A stretch of 64,000 nt of DNA from Pochonia chlamydosporia 170 (Eukaryota > Ascomycota > Sordariomycetes > Hypocreales > Clavicipitaceae): NCBI RefSeq assembly GCF_001653235.2, contig NC_035793.1:4712001-4776000 (forward strand), given 5' to 3'. Below, in pieces: positions 11,998 through 24,619 of the stretch; position 1 is the stretch's first letter; each line of letters begins with the position of its first letter. Both the position numbers and the translations under genes were made by a program. Below the pieces are notes generated by a model. It was not told where the DNA came from. It ran no database searches and saw nothing but the letters and a program-made list of their open reading frames with translations.

Positions 11998-14900
11998 ATG
12001 GCTGCGTCTCAGGAACACCGCTCCAATGAGCGCGAAAGAGCAGTCCTTGATCGCCAATTGAATGGACTTCCAATTGAGGACAAGGAGAAGTCGAAAAGAA
12101 ATGTATTGGCATATGCAACAGCTTCAGACAAGGTCATCTTGTCCGTTAGTTCGGTGTGCGCAGTCTTTGCTGGGGCATTAAATCCTCTTGTGCCTGTAAG
12201 CAGAACACAAACATTGGCAATTCGCATTCAATCTCCCAATCTCACTCATGTAGGTTATTTACGGCCTCTTGGTCGCCGTATTCAATGGCTTCGAAGCAGG
12301 CACCGTCAGCGGCCAGGAGCTGCGCTCCAAAATTTCCACCTTCAGTTTGTACTATGTCTATCTCAGCATCGGTCTCTTCGTCTTCACGTACATTGCGACG
12401 GTGGGATACTACTATTCCGGGGAGCGCATAACTCGGGCCTTACGAACAGCATACCTATCGGCTATTTTGCGACAAAACATCGCCTTTTTCGATCTCCTTG
12501 GTCCGGGCGAGGTGACTAACCGAATTATGTCAGATATGGGAACAGTTCAAGAAGCCGTCACAAGCAAGCTTTCCGTTCTGTTGAGCGCGGTTGCGACCTT
12601 TTGCGCTGCTTTTATCGTTGCATTCGTCATGTATTGGAAGACTGCGTTAATCATGAGTCCCTTCTTCGTGGCTATGCTCGCGAGTGCTAGTATTGGTGGT
12701 GCCTACGCTGTCAAGTATCACAAAGGCGCGATGGAATTATATAGCCAGGCTTCGAGTATTGCTGAAGAGGGCATCAGCGCTATACGACAGGTGACAGCGT
12801 TTGGAATACAGCGTGTTTTATTGGAGCGGTACATGTCTGTGTTGAGACAAGCTGAGAAAACGGATAATAAGGCGGAAACCACTGTGGCAGCTTTGATTGC
12901 GTGGATGAATACCATGCCTTGTCTGTTATATGCGCTTTCTTTCTGGGCCGGCTCTAAATATCTGATCAAAGATGAGATATCGGTTGCAGGCATCACCGCG
13001 ACGACGCTAGCCGTCACGATTGGGTCTTTTGCCATTATTCGAATTGCTCCATCTGTTCAGTCATTGACTTCGGGGGTTGCTATTGCGGGAGCCGTTCTGA
13101 AGTCCATTGCGAGGAAGTCTCCTCAAGATCCACTAGGCGAAGATGGTGACAAGCCTGAAAAGGTTGTGGGAGACATTCATTTCAACAATGTCAACTTGGT
13201 GTATCCATCGCGAGATGATGTCAAGATCTTGAATGATTTAACTTTGGCCTGTCCTGCTATGAAGAAGACGGCAATCGTTGGCTCGTCGGGAGGCGGAAAG
13301 AGCAGTGTGTTAGGGCTGATAGAGCGTTTCTATGAACCAACGGCCGGCTCAGTCTGTAAGTATTATTTGCCTTTTTATGCTTTGCTTTGAGAAAATATCT
13401 TGCTAAGAATGCAGCTCTTGATGGACGCGACGTCCAATCGCTGAATCTTCGCTGGTTACGTCGACAAATCGCCCTGGTTGATCAAAACCCCGTGCTGTTC
13501 AATGCTAGCATTTTCGACAACATCAAATACGGCTGCTCTGAGATACTTTCCCAGCTCTCTGAAGATGAGATCCGCCAGCGAGTTATCGGCGCCGCCACAG
13601 AAGCATATGCCCACGACTTCATCTCGTCGCTACCAGACGGCTACGACACCCAGGTCGGCGAAAAGGGTCTCCAGCTTTCAGGGGGCCAAAGGCAAAGGGT
13701 CGCCATTGCGCGAGCCTTGATAAAAGATCCCAAGATTCTCCTCCTCGATGAAGCAACGTCCGCCTTGGATTCTAAATCCGAGGCTGCAGTGCAGGTAGCG
13801 CTAGATGCTGCCTCTCAGCACCGTACAACCATCATAGTTGCGCACCGACTATCAACTATTCGAAATGCTGATAATATTATTGTGCTTGCAGAAGGGAGAG
13901 TTGTGGAACAAGGAAAGCACGAAGAGCTCATTGCTCAGGACGGACTGTATGCCGCCTTGGTTGACAAGCAGCAGGTCGAAGATGCTACAGTCACAGCCAG
14001 TGATGCGTCGGATCACTTGTCTATTGAAGAAATTAAGGAAAGTGCCATGATTGACACTCCAGGTGAGCATGATGAAAAGGCTGGTCTGGCTGGCAACCGG
14101 GTCTATGGCTCGACGCCCCGTGAAGCCGCAAGAGCAACAAGAAAAGATGCCCGTCGTCCACCTAGCGCCAAACAAACACTCGCGTTTATTGCTCGGGTGA
14201 GCCGGAGTGATTGGAAGCTTATACTATTTGGGATGACATGTGCCATTTTGGCAGGTTTAGGTATTCCAGCGTAAGTCTCCTAAACCTATCGCCAGCCATG
14301 ACCGGAGCATATACTGACCGTCGGTAGACAAGCCATTTTATTTGCGAAACTTTTGTCGGCAATTGGATTCCCTTCTTCTCGATACGGCGAGATGCAAGAC
14401 CAAGTCAATCTCTACTCCGGACTATATGTTGCTCTTGCCGCCGCCGCTTTCGTGTTCTGGTTGACAGTCGGGATATCATTAGCATGGGCTACACAGAAGC
14501 TATCGCAACGACTCCGTGAAATATGCTTCAAATCCATCATAGTGCAAGACATGGCCTTCTTCGATGAACCGGGAAATACGCCTGGAGCCCTTTCGAGCGT
14601 TCTATCAAAGAGCATCACCGACCTCTCTGGGATGGGAGGACCCGTTATTGGCGGACTGCTGACATTCATCTCAACAATCCTGGGTGGAATAGTGCTATCC
14701 ATAGCCATCGGATGGAAACTAGCACTTGTTTGCACGGCCACGATACCAATCGTGGTAGCTTGTGGATGGTTACGCCTGATGGTTCTCACAGCATTCGATA
14801 CCAAAATCCGGCAGAGCGGCACGGATGCGGCTGCTTTTGCGGGAGAACTAGTTCGCTCAGTACGAACGGTTGCATCTCTAGGACTTGAAGAGTACGCTTT

Positions 14901-16085
14901 GGCACGATATGACGGATTCCTCGCCAGTCATGCATCCAAGTCTCTTCGATCTATTCTCACAGCTTCCAGTCTGTACGCTGCATCACAGTCTATTGTGTAT
15001 CTGTGCGCAGCTCTGGCATTCTGGTATGGTGGTATTCTCATTGCTGACCGTGAATATTCTACCTTTCAAGTGTACATCTGTTTTGTAAGTCTCATTTCAG
15101 GGGCTCAGATTGCAGGTTCCATTTTTACGTTTGCACCTGATGCAAGTAAAGCGATGCATGCGAGTCAAGAGCTCCAGTACATCATGGAACTGAAGGCTAC
15201 TATCAACAAGAATCCATTTCAAGAACAGCCACGCCGGAATGTACTTGCAGAAAATGAAAAGGGTAAGCAAACTTTGCAGCAAGATACTGCTTGTCGAATT
15301 GAGTTTGAGCGAGTATCCTTTACGTATCCCTCGCGGCCAAACAGCTCTGCATTGTATGAGTTCAGTGTTACAGTCAAACCGGGTCAGACGCTCGCTCTCG
15401 TAGGACAAAGCGGCAGCGGTAAAACGACGTGCATTTCATTACTAGAGCGCTTCTATGAACCTGACCATGGACGAATCCTTGTTGACGGGCAAGATATCAA
15501 GAGTACGGACGTTGATGCGTATCGACAAGCTATCTCGCTCGTTAGCCAGGAAACAATCATCTTTTCGGGAACAATACGAGAGAATATTGCGATTGGTCTG
15601 GCTGGAGAGGAAGCCAGCGACGCTGATATTTTAGAAGCTTGTGGACAAGCCAATATCCTCGAGTTTGTTGACTCTCTTCCGTAAGTTTCGTCAACACCAG
15701 ACGCTTTCCCAAGTTTTTCATTCTAATTTCGAGCAGGGACGGGTTATCAACATTAGTAGGCACGGGAGGCAGCATGCTCAGTGGTGGTCAGAAACAACGC
15801 ATAGCCATTGCACGCGCTTTCCTGCGCAAGCCGAGAATTTTGTTACTTGACGAGGCGACGTCTGCGCTGGACACGGAATCAGAGTCAGTCGTGCAGGCAG
15901 CCATGGATGCTATTCGTAAAGATAGAACGACAGTCATGGTGGCACATAGATTGAGCACAGTGAGGAGCGCGGATATTATTTGTGTACTCGCTGATGGGGG
16001 GTTGGTGGAAATGGGGAGTCATGAGGAGTTGATGGAGAGGAAGGGCAAGTATTTCGAGATGGTTGCTATGCAGAACTTGCATTAG
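11998..16085 (+). CDS. fsqE: ABCB-type multidrug exporter (fsqE-like)
   Basis: Model join(11998..12195,12254..13355,13415..14270,14328..15680,15737..16085), 1285 aa. All four introns are 56-59 bp with GTAAG-type donors and keep phase. It is a full P-glycoprotein-type transporter, TMD1-NBD1-TMD2-NBD2. NBD1 has Walker [10 protein letters not shown] (about residue 409), signature [15 protein letters not shown] and Walker [15 protein letters not shown]2 has Walker [10 protein letters not shown] (about 1078), signature [15 protein letters not shown] and a second [10 protein letters not shown]. Both sites look catalytically complete. It should sit in the plasma or vacuolar membrane and export the cluster product or give self-protection. 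It is the first cluster gene and is read in the same direction as the NRPS-like gene 575 bp downstream, matching the ABC transporter fsqE of the fumisoquin cluster. Confidence 0.93.
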
Positions 16086-16660
16086 AGGCAGATATTGCTA
16101 CGGATTCAACACGAGCATTGATATTCACTTCTGGTAACTCCTCAACACGGGTGTGGCCTGCCTGAGTGATCTTGGGCCTGTAGATAGCTGCCAAGGTCTC
16201 GTCTAGTTGCACGATTCTTACAAGAAAGGCACAAATCTCTTCCTTGCTTTCTGTTTGAACTTGCGTATGATGCAACAACAATTAAGATGCCAAAATGCTA
16301 GAACAATAGGCAAAGCCCATGCTGCTCTGGCCGTCAGCATGGCTTTATTCCCGCTGCCAGCCGAGCATGTAGCTTGAGGAACATGCCGCTCTTCATTCCG
16401 CATGGCAAATTAAGCTCTTACCTAAACTGTTTGCTCTGAGGGCATGTCAATTCGGCTTACCAGTGTCATCCTCGCAGCCCGAACGGGTAAGCCCGATCCC
16501 GAGGATATGGGCTACGTACACCGAAGACCCAAATATGGAATACGATCCACCAACATACAGCACAAGTGATCAATTATAAGATCAAAGATAGCAACGACAG
16601 GAAGACTAGAATAAGAACTCTTATGTACCTGCTCAGTGATACTGCCTTCTGTATAACGCA
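16086..16660. promoter_or_regulatory. Promoter region of the NRPS-like gene
   Basis: 575 bp between the stop of the ABC gene and the first ATG of the NRPS-like gene. It contains CCGAACGGG at about 16482 and a TTCGG half-site near 16450, possible but unproven targets of the cluster's Zn2Cys6 regulator. No gene is seen. Confidence 0.4.
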
Positions 16661-19600
16661 ATGGTATCTTCCACTTCGAATACCATGTCCTCACACAGCA
16701 CTCGTACCAGCCACGTCGGCTTGGATGTCGAGGCGAATTATTCTCACATCAATGGACATAAAGCACAAGGGGCAAACTCGAAAACTGAGGATCTAGCGAC
16801 ATACCTACCAACATTGTTGAACGGTTCAACGGCAACCTCGAACCAATTGGCCTTGACCAAGTCTACATCACTTACATCCATCGATGCATTGTCTAGCAGC
16901 GCAAAGACGGAGAACGACCTGATCAAGTCCTGGGCTATACTACTTCACCTATATGCGGTTGCTGATACCGTCTGTTTCGTGGTTTCCGGCCAACTACGAG
17001 ACAATGATGCCCACACTGGATCATTTGCACAACTGGTGACTTCACAGTGGTCACGACCCTCGTCAGAGCAAAGCGTCGAGCCTCAACTGCGACTTGAGCC
17101 TTATGTTTCTTCGGATCACGCAAGTAAAGCTAATACTTTGGTCCAATTTGGCGGGCCCGACGTCGTTGACAAGGATTTCAGCTATGTCTTGCAGTGGAAT
17201 GGGCGAAACTCTACAGACCTTTGTCTACACACGAGCCAGGAGATAGTGCCTCTGGTGTTTGCAGGCTCAGTATGGGACACTCTGTTGGAAGTTTACCAAA
17301 GTGTCAGCCATGGGCTCCAACTTGGAGTATCTCTCAGCGCCGCGGACCAGACAGCCATTCGGGAGGAGGTTCAGAACCCGCTATTCGAAGAGCGACTGTG
17401 TTTACACCAGCTTTTTCAAGAGTCCGTCAGACTCGCCCCCAATGCTCAGGCCGTGTCAGCGTGGGATGGATCTCTTACCTACACTGAATTGGATCAGTTG
17501 TCAAACGTTCTAGCAGCTCAGCTTATTGAGAGCAGTGGCGTTTCGCCAGGAAAATACGTCGCTTTCTCTTTTGAGAAGAGCATGTGGATGGTTGTTGCCG
17601 TCCTTGGAATTCTCAAGGCCGGAGGCGCCATTGTGTCCATTGACCCGTCTCAACCGGATGGCCGAGCTGAAGAGATACTTAAAGAGATCAAGGCAGATGT
17701 TATTGTAACATCCCCTAAACAAGCTTCAAGATTTGTCAATCTTGTCCCGAAAGTCGTTCAAATATCGTCAAAAACCATACACACTAGCAGGAACGGCAGT
17801 CCAACCATTCCAATACTACCTGTCGTTCGGCCGCACAACCCTGCCATGGTCATCTTCACTTCAGGATCAACAGGGAAACCCAAGGGCATCGTCATATCAC
17901 ATGGTGCAAGTTCAACTCGCATGATAACGGAGGGCAAGTCTCTCTTATACGAGGGCGCAAGAACTCTGCAGTTCGCTGCATCGACATGGGACATCTTCAT
18001 GACGGATATATTCACCACATTGACATACCGGGGCTGCATTTGTGTCCCCAGCGAGGAAGAACGACGATTCAATCTCGCCAAGTTTTGCAAGGAGAAGGAG
18101 GTTACGCTTGCACTCATTACGCCATCGCTTGCTGATTTACTTGACCCGGTGGACTTTCCGACTCTGAAGGTGCTTATCTTTGGAGGAGAGGCCTTGAGGA
18201 AAGACATTGCTCGGAAGTGGATGAATGTGAAGGGCCTTACACTGCTTCAGGGCTATGGACCGGCAGAAACGGGTTTCATTATTGGTACCTCGAAAGGGGA
18301 TGTACAGTTTGATGAACGCCCAGAAGTTCTGGGTTACGCGAGAGGTAACTCCGTTTGTGTACTTGTCGACCCGGAAAACCATGATAGGCTTGCTCCTCGT
18401 GGAGCAGTCGGTGAGCTAGTCGTTGGCGGTCCGACTCTCTTCTCGGAATATCTCAATGCCCCTGAAAAGTCGAAGGCGGCTATAATCCAGAGTCCGTCTT
18501 GGGCAGCTGACTTGGGTTACGATGTGAAACGGTTCTACAAGACGGGCGATCTCCTTCATCAGAGTCTAGATAAGCTAGACGGCCGGATGGAGTTTGTTGG
18601 TCGCAAGGATGACCAGGTTAAATTCCACGGGCAGCGCATTGAGCTGAAGGAGATTGAACACCACCTGCGAAATCTTCGTGGTGTAGAGAATCGTGTGGTC
18701 TCATGCGTGGTAACTCTCCCCAAGACGGGTCAGTTTAGAGACAAACTGGTCGCAGTCGTTCAATGCGATACGAACAACGCCGAGGGAGTTGATGGAATAC
18801 TTTCCATACGGCATGATGTTTCTTTGACCGTATCTACTGTCAAGAAAGCCTTGTCTTCCACGCTTCCTGCTTATATGATCCCCAGCGAGTTACTAATTGT
18901 TCATCAAATACCCCATAACAGTGCCATGAAGCTTGACAGGGCTCGTGTGAATCGATGGGTCTCTGAATTGCAGATTGATGAAGTGAGATCAGGCATCGAT
19001 CTGCAGCTCGAGGGCGAGGTCTTGCTTAGCCAGGAGCTAACCGCTAGATCTATAGCGAGAGAGTATGCTCGTCTTGTATCCGGAAATGATGCAACTCGCC
19101 GACAGCGTTGCGAAAACAAAGATTTCAACCTCCAAGCCGGAGGCATCGACTCAATTCAAATCATTTCGCTCTCCATGTTCATCTCAAAGACGCATAGTGT
19201 CCAGGTTCCCATGGCGGATATTCTAAGTTCACGGGCAACGATTCGTTCAATCGCTTCTATCGTGGACAAGAGGCGGACTACGAGTCAGAAAGAGACAATC
19301 ATTGACCTGGCAAGCGTTGAGAGTGAGGTCAATATCCAACTTCAAGCCATTCGCTCTGGTGCGCTTAAATCTTACTCCAACTCGGACGTGAAGAGTGTGT
19401 TCGTGACAGGTGGAACGGGGTTTTTGGGTATCGAAATTGTTCACCAGTTGCTCGCTCAGTCAGACTGCCATGTTTACGCTCTCGTCAGGGCCCCAACAGA
19501 TCAAGAAGCCACAGAGCGAACTGTTGAAAGAGCCGTTGAAGCTGGATGGTGGGACGAATCCTACTTATCCAGACTCCATGTTTGGAAAGGCGATTTGAAG

Positions 19601-21792
19601 AAACCCCAGTTTGGGCTCACCGACATACAGCTGCAAATGCTTCGAGGGCAATCTCCCAACAGCATTGATGCAATCATTCACAATGGTGCCAAGGTTCACT
19701 ACAACTTGGACTACGACAGTCTCAAAGCCACAAATGTCACACCAACTGTTGAGCTGCTGCGATTGGTAAACGAGCGCGTGAAGCCACTGAAGAGTTTTGT
19801 TTTTGTGTCCGGTGGGCAACAACTTAGCTTTGATGATGCTGGTGACGAAGAAAACGTTACCAAAGCTTTGAACGGGTCTGGCTATGCTCGCTCAAAGGCA
19901 GTATCAGAGCTTCTTGTCAAAAGATTCGCTTCAGAACAGGACACCCAAAAGGTGAAGCATATCCGCGTAGTCAAGCCAGGGTTCATCATTGGCGATGCGG
20001 ATCGTGGTGTCGCAAATCAGACTGACTTCATTTGGAGATTAATTGCCGCTTGTGTCGATATTGGATACTACAACGAGAACGACATAGAAAGCTGGCTGTT
20101 CATCTCGGACGTCACTCGCGTATCACATTCGATTCTGGACAGTGTCTTCCAAGCAAACACCAAACCAGTTGTGAAAGTCCTGGATGGCATCAAGTTCAAG
20201 GATCTGTGGGCGACTCTCGGCCAAAACTTTGGCTACGATCTCCAGCCATTACGTCGCCAGGAGTGGCTTTCGCGAGTTTGCCAAGCTGTGACAGCTAAAC
20301 AGGAAGCCCATGTTCTATTCCCATTGATGTATATGCTGGATACAAGTGATGAACACATCGGACTTCTCAATGGACCGGACAAAGCAACAGACGGAGTCGA
20401 AGCTGCTATCAAAGCAAACATTCGACATCTCCTCAAAGTCGGGTATCTGCCTCAGCCAAGCTCGGTAGCAACTCCTGCGTCCTCCCAGGATGGTGAAGTG
20501 TATGAACGAGACGCTTTTGATGTTGAAGCAGTACGCCGAGAATTTCCAGCTTTGCATCAAGGCGTTGTGGCTTTCAACAATGCTGCTGGAACAGTCTTAC
20601 ACAAGGAGGCTATTGACGGTACTCAGAAGTACATGACTGCGTTTCCGTATGAGTTGGGACGAAACGACCCGCAGAGCCAACAGAAAACAGAAAAGCTTAT
20701 GAGTACATATGCTGAACTCGCTTCATTCATGAACGCAGAGCCTGACGAAGTTGGTGAGTTTGCTGTTGCACGGCAAGGATTACATGCGGGAATTCAAGTA
20801 TAACTAACTTTTGACTAGCCTTCGGACAAACATCCACCTTCCTACTTCGCATGCTTGGTCAAGCACTAAAGCCCCATCTCAACTCAGATTGCGAAATGAT
20901 CGTTTCGAATCTCTGCCATGAAGCCAGCGCTGCTGCATGGGTTGCACTAGCAAAGGATCTAGGCATCGCGATCAAATGGTGGGCACCACCACCTGGTGAC
21001 GACCCGTGCTTGTCTGTGGAAACACTAAAACCTCTATTGACTTCTAAAACACGAATCGTCACTTGCAACCATGTGTCTAATGTGGTGGGCACAATTCATC
21101 CCATCCGCCAGGTAGCCGACTTGGTTCACACCATCCCCGGCGCCATCGTCATTGTCGACGGCGTCGCATATGCGCCTCACCGACCCATCGACGTCAAGGC
21201 CTTTGATGTGGACTTTTATTGCTTCAGTTGGTACAAGGTTTTTGGCCCGCATGTCGCCCAGCTCTACGGTCGACGTAGCGTGCAAAAGCGCCTGTTACAA
21301 GGTATAAGTCATTACTTCCTCGGTGATATGCCTGGCCTCGACTGGCGTTTACGACTGGGCGCCAACTCATTCGAGCTAGAGGCAGCCTTGGTTCCCATAA
21401 CCAAGTACTTGAAGAGAGTGGGTTGGAAGAACATCGTCGCTCAGGAGACGCTTCTACAGGAAATCTTCCTCGGCCATCTCAGACGCCGACCGGATGTCTT
21501 CCGCATCTTTGGCGAAAAGTCATCCGACTCGAGTAAACGTGTTCCAGTGGTTACGTTTCGAGTTACTGGCAAGACTTGCCTTGAGGTTACGAATAAGATT
21601 TGTCAGAAGGGGAGGTTTAGAGTTGTGTCAGGGAATTGCTGGGCTCCGAGACCTACGCATGATGTGTTGGGGTTGGACGAGGATGGGCTGATTCGAGTTA
21701 GTTTTGTGCATTATAATACTGTGGCTGAGGTGAAGGAGTTTTGTGAGGAGCTTGACTTGGTTGTGGCTACTTTGGATAAAGAAGCTAAGTAG
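16661..21792 (+). CDS. fsqF: NRPS-like enzyme A-T-R-aminotransferase (fsqF-like)
   Basis: Model join(16661..20753,20819..21792), 1688 aa; the 65-bp intron joins ..PDEV to AFGQTS. Domains in order: an N-terminal region without a complete condensation motif; an adenylation domain (A3 FTSGSTGKPKG 399-409, A5 GYGPAET 531-537, YKTGDL 626-631, GRKDDQVKFHGQ near 647); a thiolation domain with the phosphopantetheine Ser831 in GGIDSIQ; an NAD(P)-binding thioester-reductase-like domain (TGGTGFLG 916-923, catalytic Y1075xxxK1079); and a C-terminal class V aminotransferase/cysteine-desulfurase fold with the PLP lysine in SWYKVFGPH (K1504). This fusion without condensation domain is the layout of fumisoquin FsqF, which is reported to supply a serine-derived dehydroalanine unit that forms a C-C bond with activated tyrosine. 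A-domain Asp in STWDIF is the usual alpha-amino-group contact, so an amino acid substrate fits. All catalytic residues seen are intact. Confidence 0.93.
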
Positions 21793-22674
21793 GAAGCAAA
21801 ATGATGGTTTTCTCATCATGATAGCTAGGGTTATCTTGTAGCGATTCTTATATTCATGTTGCTCACTTCTCGCAGTGTTAAACGCGTGGCTTTTGTGGTC
21901 TCATCTAGATTAACTTCTATAATTCTGCCCTACTTAATTGACTTTATCAACTCGCCAGGTCACTGAATTCACATAGCCAGGTCCTGGGGTTCAAGTTATC
22001 ATTAATACCCTATAAAACAGCCAACCTGAATTGTTGGCCATTTCGCTAATCAGTCGTGAAAATTGTTCAACTTCTTACTATATTTGATATAATATTACTA
22101 ATTATCTCTCTCTGGGCCAAATAACCGTAATTATTTGCCTATGTGTCTTGTGTATCTCGTTCTGATACTTGCGCAAGTTTGTGGTCGACCACCACACACA
22201 TCGGTAAGCCGTATAAGTGACTAAGACACTAACATGTCGATCAAACCAGCACTTCAAACTTCGCCAAACAAGCCATTCGGGTGCGAACTCCTGTTGCAAG
22301 TGATAATAGAGTGCTACCGAATCCTCATGGGAGACATCCCGTCGGCCGAAAGCCTCATGGAAGTTCGGCCCGAAGCTCCACATCTTGACCGAAGATCGAC
22401 AATTTGGATCCCGACCGAGTGTCCGTACACCGAAACCTTATGGCCCGATACATTCTATGAGAAGCAGAAGTGTCCAATATTAACGTGCTTATGTGAGAAA
22501 AGAAATGCAGTCAGATGAAGACGCCCATTTCTTGTGATGGGACTGAAATGTACATGGCCGGGGGCTGGCCAACACACTCAATAGAATCTCTTGCGAAATT
22601 GTGATTGTACTCTAGCGTAATAAAATCTAACTAGCTCTGTCTCGAAATTGTCTCTAGTAAGCGAAAGTTACTGT
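21793..22674. other. Intergenic region between convergent NRPS-like and methyltransferase genes
   Basis: 882 bp. It has two overlapping opposite readings of about 94 codons (22234-22518 plus, 22102-22383 minus), neither with a recognisable domain. A perfect short inverted repeat TTCGG-C-CCGAA lies at 22364-22374 and TCGGCCGA at about 22342. Confidence 0.4.
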
Positions 22675-23886
22675 CTAGCTGTCGTGAGAGTAATTACCCC
22701 TGAGTGAATATATGCCTAGTCAATGTTAGTTTTCATCCAAAACTCAGTAAAAAGACAAGTTCCATACCATAAGACTCATCGTCGTTCATCCAACTCTCTA
22801 TCACTGACCCGCCAGCGTGCTTACAAATATCAAGTACCTTTCCTTTGGGCCACTTCCCACTTCTAATCGACCGCATCGTCTCACCCCTTTTGAAGTGGTA
22901 CTCCTCGCCGGCAATACTCACCGTCAGATCCTTCCGAGACACGTAAAAAGCTTCGTGCATCCAGAGCTCTGGGTTCCATTTCCCCATGAATTCCCAATCG
23001 TTCACATCGAACGCGTCCGTGCCCAATAGTTCATTCGCATGTACCAGGCCATTCAGGACAAAGTCTCGGTTGGACTGTGCCTCGTATGATTGCGCAATTT
23101 CCCGTAAATCTTGACTGCCGTCCAATCCTACTATTAATGATGAACCGCTGCTAAGAAAGCTGCGAATGTATTCGGACGCTTCGTGGGGGGTGAAGTTTGC
23201 CATGCTGTTTCCGAGCCACATGAGTGTTGTTCGGGAATTAGAATTGCTGGTGTTGGGCTTTAGCCATGCTGCGCAATCCTCATAGGTCCCTAATAAACCC
23301 TGAATTCTAATAGTTGATGTTGCTACCGGGAACAGAGACTGCAGTTCGCGAAGGCATCGTCTCAGTGCGGTGCGATCTACATCACATGCAATGTACTGAA
23401 TGTGCTTGCGTTGCGCTTGTAACGTGTGTAGCACAAGGGCTGTCTTCTTCATGTTTCTGTGGGTTGGGAATGAGCAATTTAGTCTGAGTCTTGACGGCGT
23501 GTGTTTGCTTACCCAGCACCGAGCTCTATCAGCCGGTCGCCAGAGGAGATGGTATGGGTGATCTTGTGAACAACATTGTGTAGTAGTGACCATTCCCTTG
23601 TGGCGGGATAGTAGTTTGGAGACTCCAAAACAGCATCAAAAAGTGATAAGCCGCGATCATTCCAGAGTAGCAGTGCTGGAAGCTCCCTAGGGCTGGACAA
23701 TAATCCATCGACGATGCTGGGAACTAGGCTCTGAGCGGTGGGTTGTTGACGAACATCATGAAGTGGTATTCGTTCAGCACGGAGACGCTTTTGAGGCCGA
23801 TGAGCCTTTTGCGGCTTGATTTCATCGGTGTTCCTGGCTTTTGGCCAAGTGAAAACATCCCTTGTGAAAGCAAATGTTGAAGCCAT
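22675..23886 (-). CDS. fsqC: EgtD-family SAM-dependent N-methyltransferase (fsqC-like)
   Basis: Model complement(join(22675..22715,22768..23456,23513..23886)), 367 aa. Intron 1 restores the SAM-binding glycine motif as LIELGAGNMKKT. The last intron (donor GTATGG, branch CTAAC, acceptor CTAG) replaces an implausible tail by ..DDESYGIYSLRGNYSHDS, matching the family's hydrophobic C-terminal strand. The order PALLLWNDRGLSLFDAV, LIELGAGN, YIACDVD, LMWLGNSMANF is that of the histidine-specific/EgtD methyltransferase fold (DUF2260), which includes the ergot enzyme EasF and the fumisoquin enzyme FsqC. No sulfoxide-synthase domain is attached, so it is not an ergothioneine enzyme. The inferred role is N-methylation of the tyrosine-derived amine, supplying the carbon later oxidised to close the isoquinoline ring. 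It is divergent from the flavin oxidase gene, 733 bp away. Confidence 0.88.
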
Positions 23887-24619
23887 GATGTCGACAAAGT
23901 AAAGATTGAGCCAACTGGTAGACAACTACAGGTCAAGATGTCAAGGATAGGAACAGAGTGTAATAGTTATGAAGATATAAAGACTCTGAAAGTGTTAGGT
24001 TCTCTTGCGCAATCCTGCTACCCATAGAAATATCACATAAGCGGCCACGGTCTTATTATACGGATTGTGCTTTCGGATAGAACCTATCTAGGTAGGCAGC
24101 TGCTGCTCATGCTCAATCCATATCGACTGTGTATTTAACTCGAACGATCCTATTTTCACTTCTTTGTTACTGCGTACGAGTTAGAACATATTTGATACTG
24201 TCCAGCAGGCAGTGTCTAAACCGAATAGCTTTACTCCGATTCACCAAAGCCCTCCAAACTGACTTACCTTATTCCAATCAACTGTTACCTTACCATTCTG
24301 CCTCGTACTGTTTCTTTCCTTGTGACTTGCCCAACTTGTGTATTTAGGGCACTCCACACTCTGTTCCGAACAAAGTAAGCGTGGGCACCGACAACTAGCC
24401 AGGCTCATTCGGCAAGGTATCGGTCTTCCGTGTTGCATAGCGTAGTGCTGCATGATGCAACGCATCCTTTCATGGTTACTCGAATCATGGTCAATAGTTA
24501 TATACTCGCTACAGAAGTGTAGAACGTAGGAAGAACAGCCCAACATAGCTTTCAATTCCCTGACTGCAAGACTTCGACAACATCATCTAAAAGAAGAGAT
24601 TTAAGAGTATCGAATTAAA
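23887..24619. promoter_or_regulatory. Shared divergent promoter of methyltransferase and flavin oxidase
   Basis: 733 bp between two divergently read cluster genes. It carries several TTCGG/CCGAA half-sites (near 24075, 24218, 24366 and 24410) that could be bound by the cluster regulator, but half-sites this short also occur by chance. Confidence 0.4.

Noticed and set aside
22102..22518. Opposed overlapping readings of about 94 codons
   Set aside because: Neither has a domain or splice context; likely a by-product of composition.
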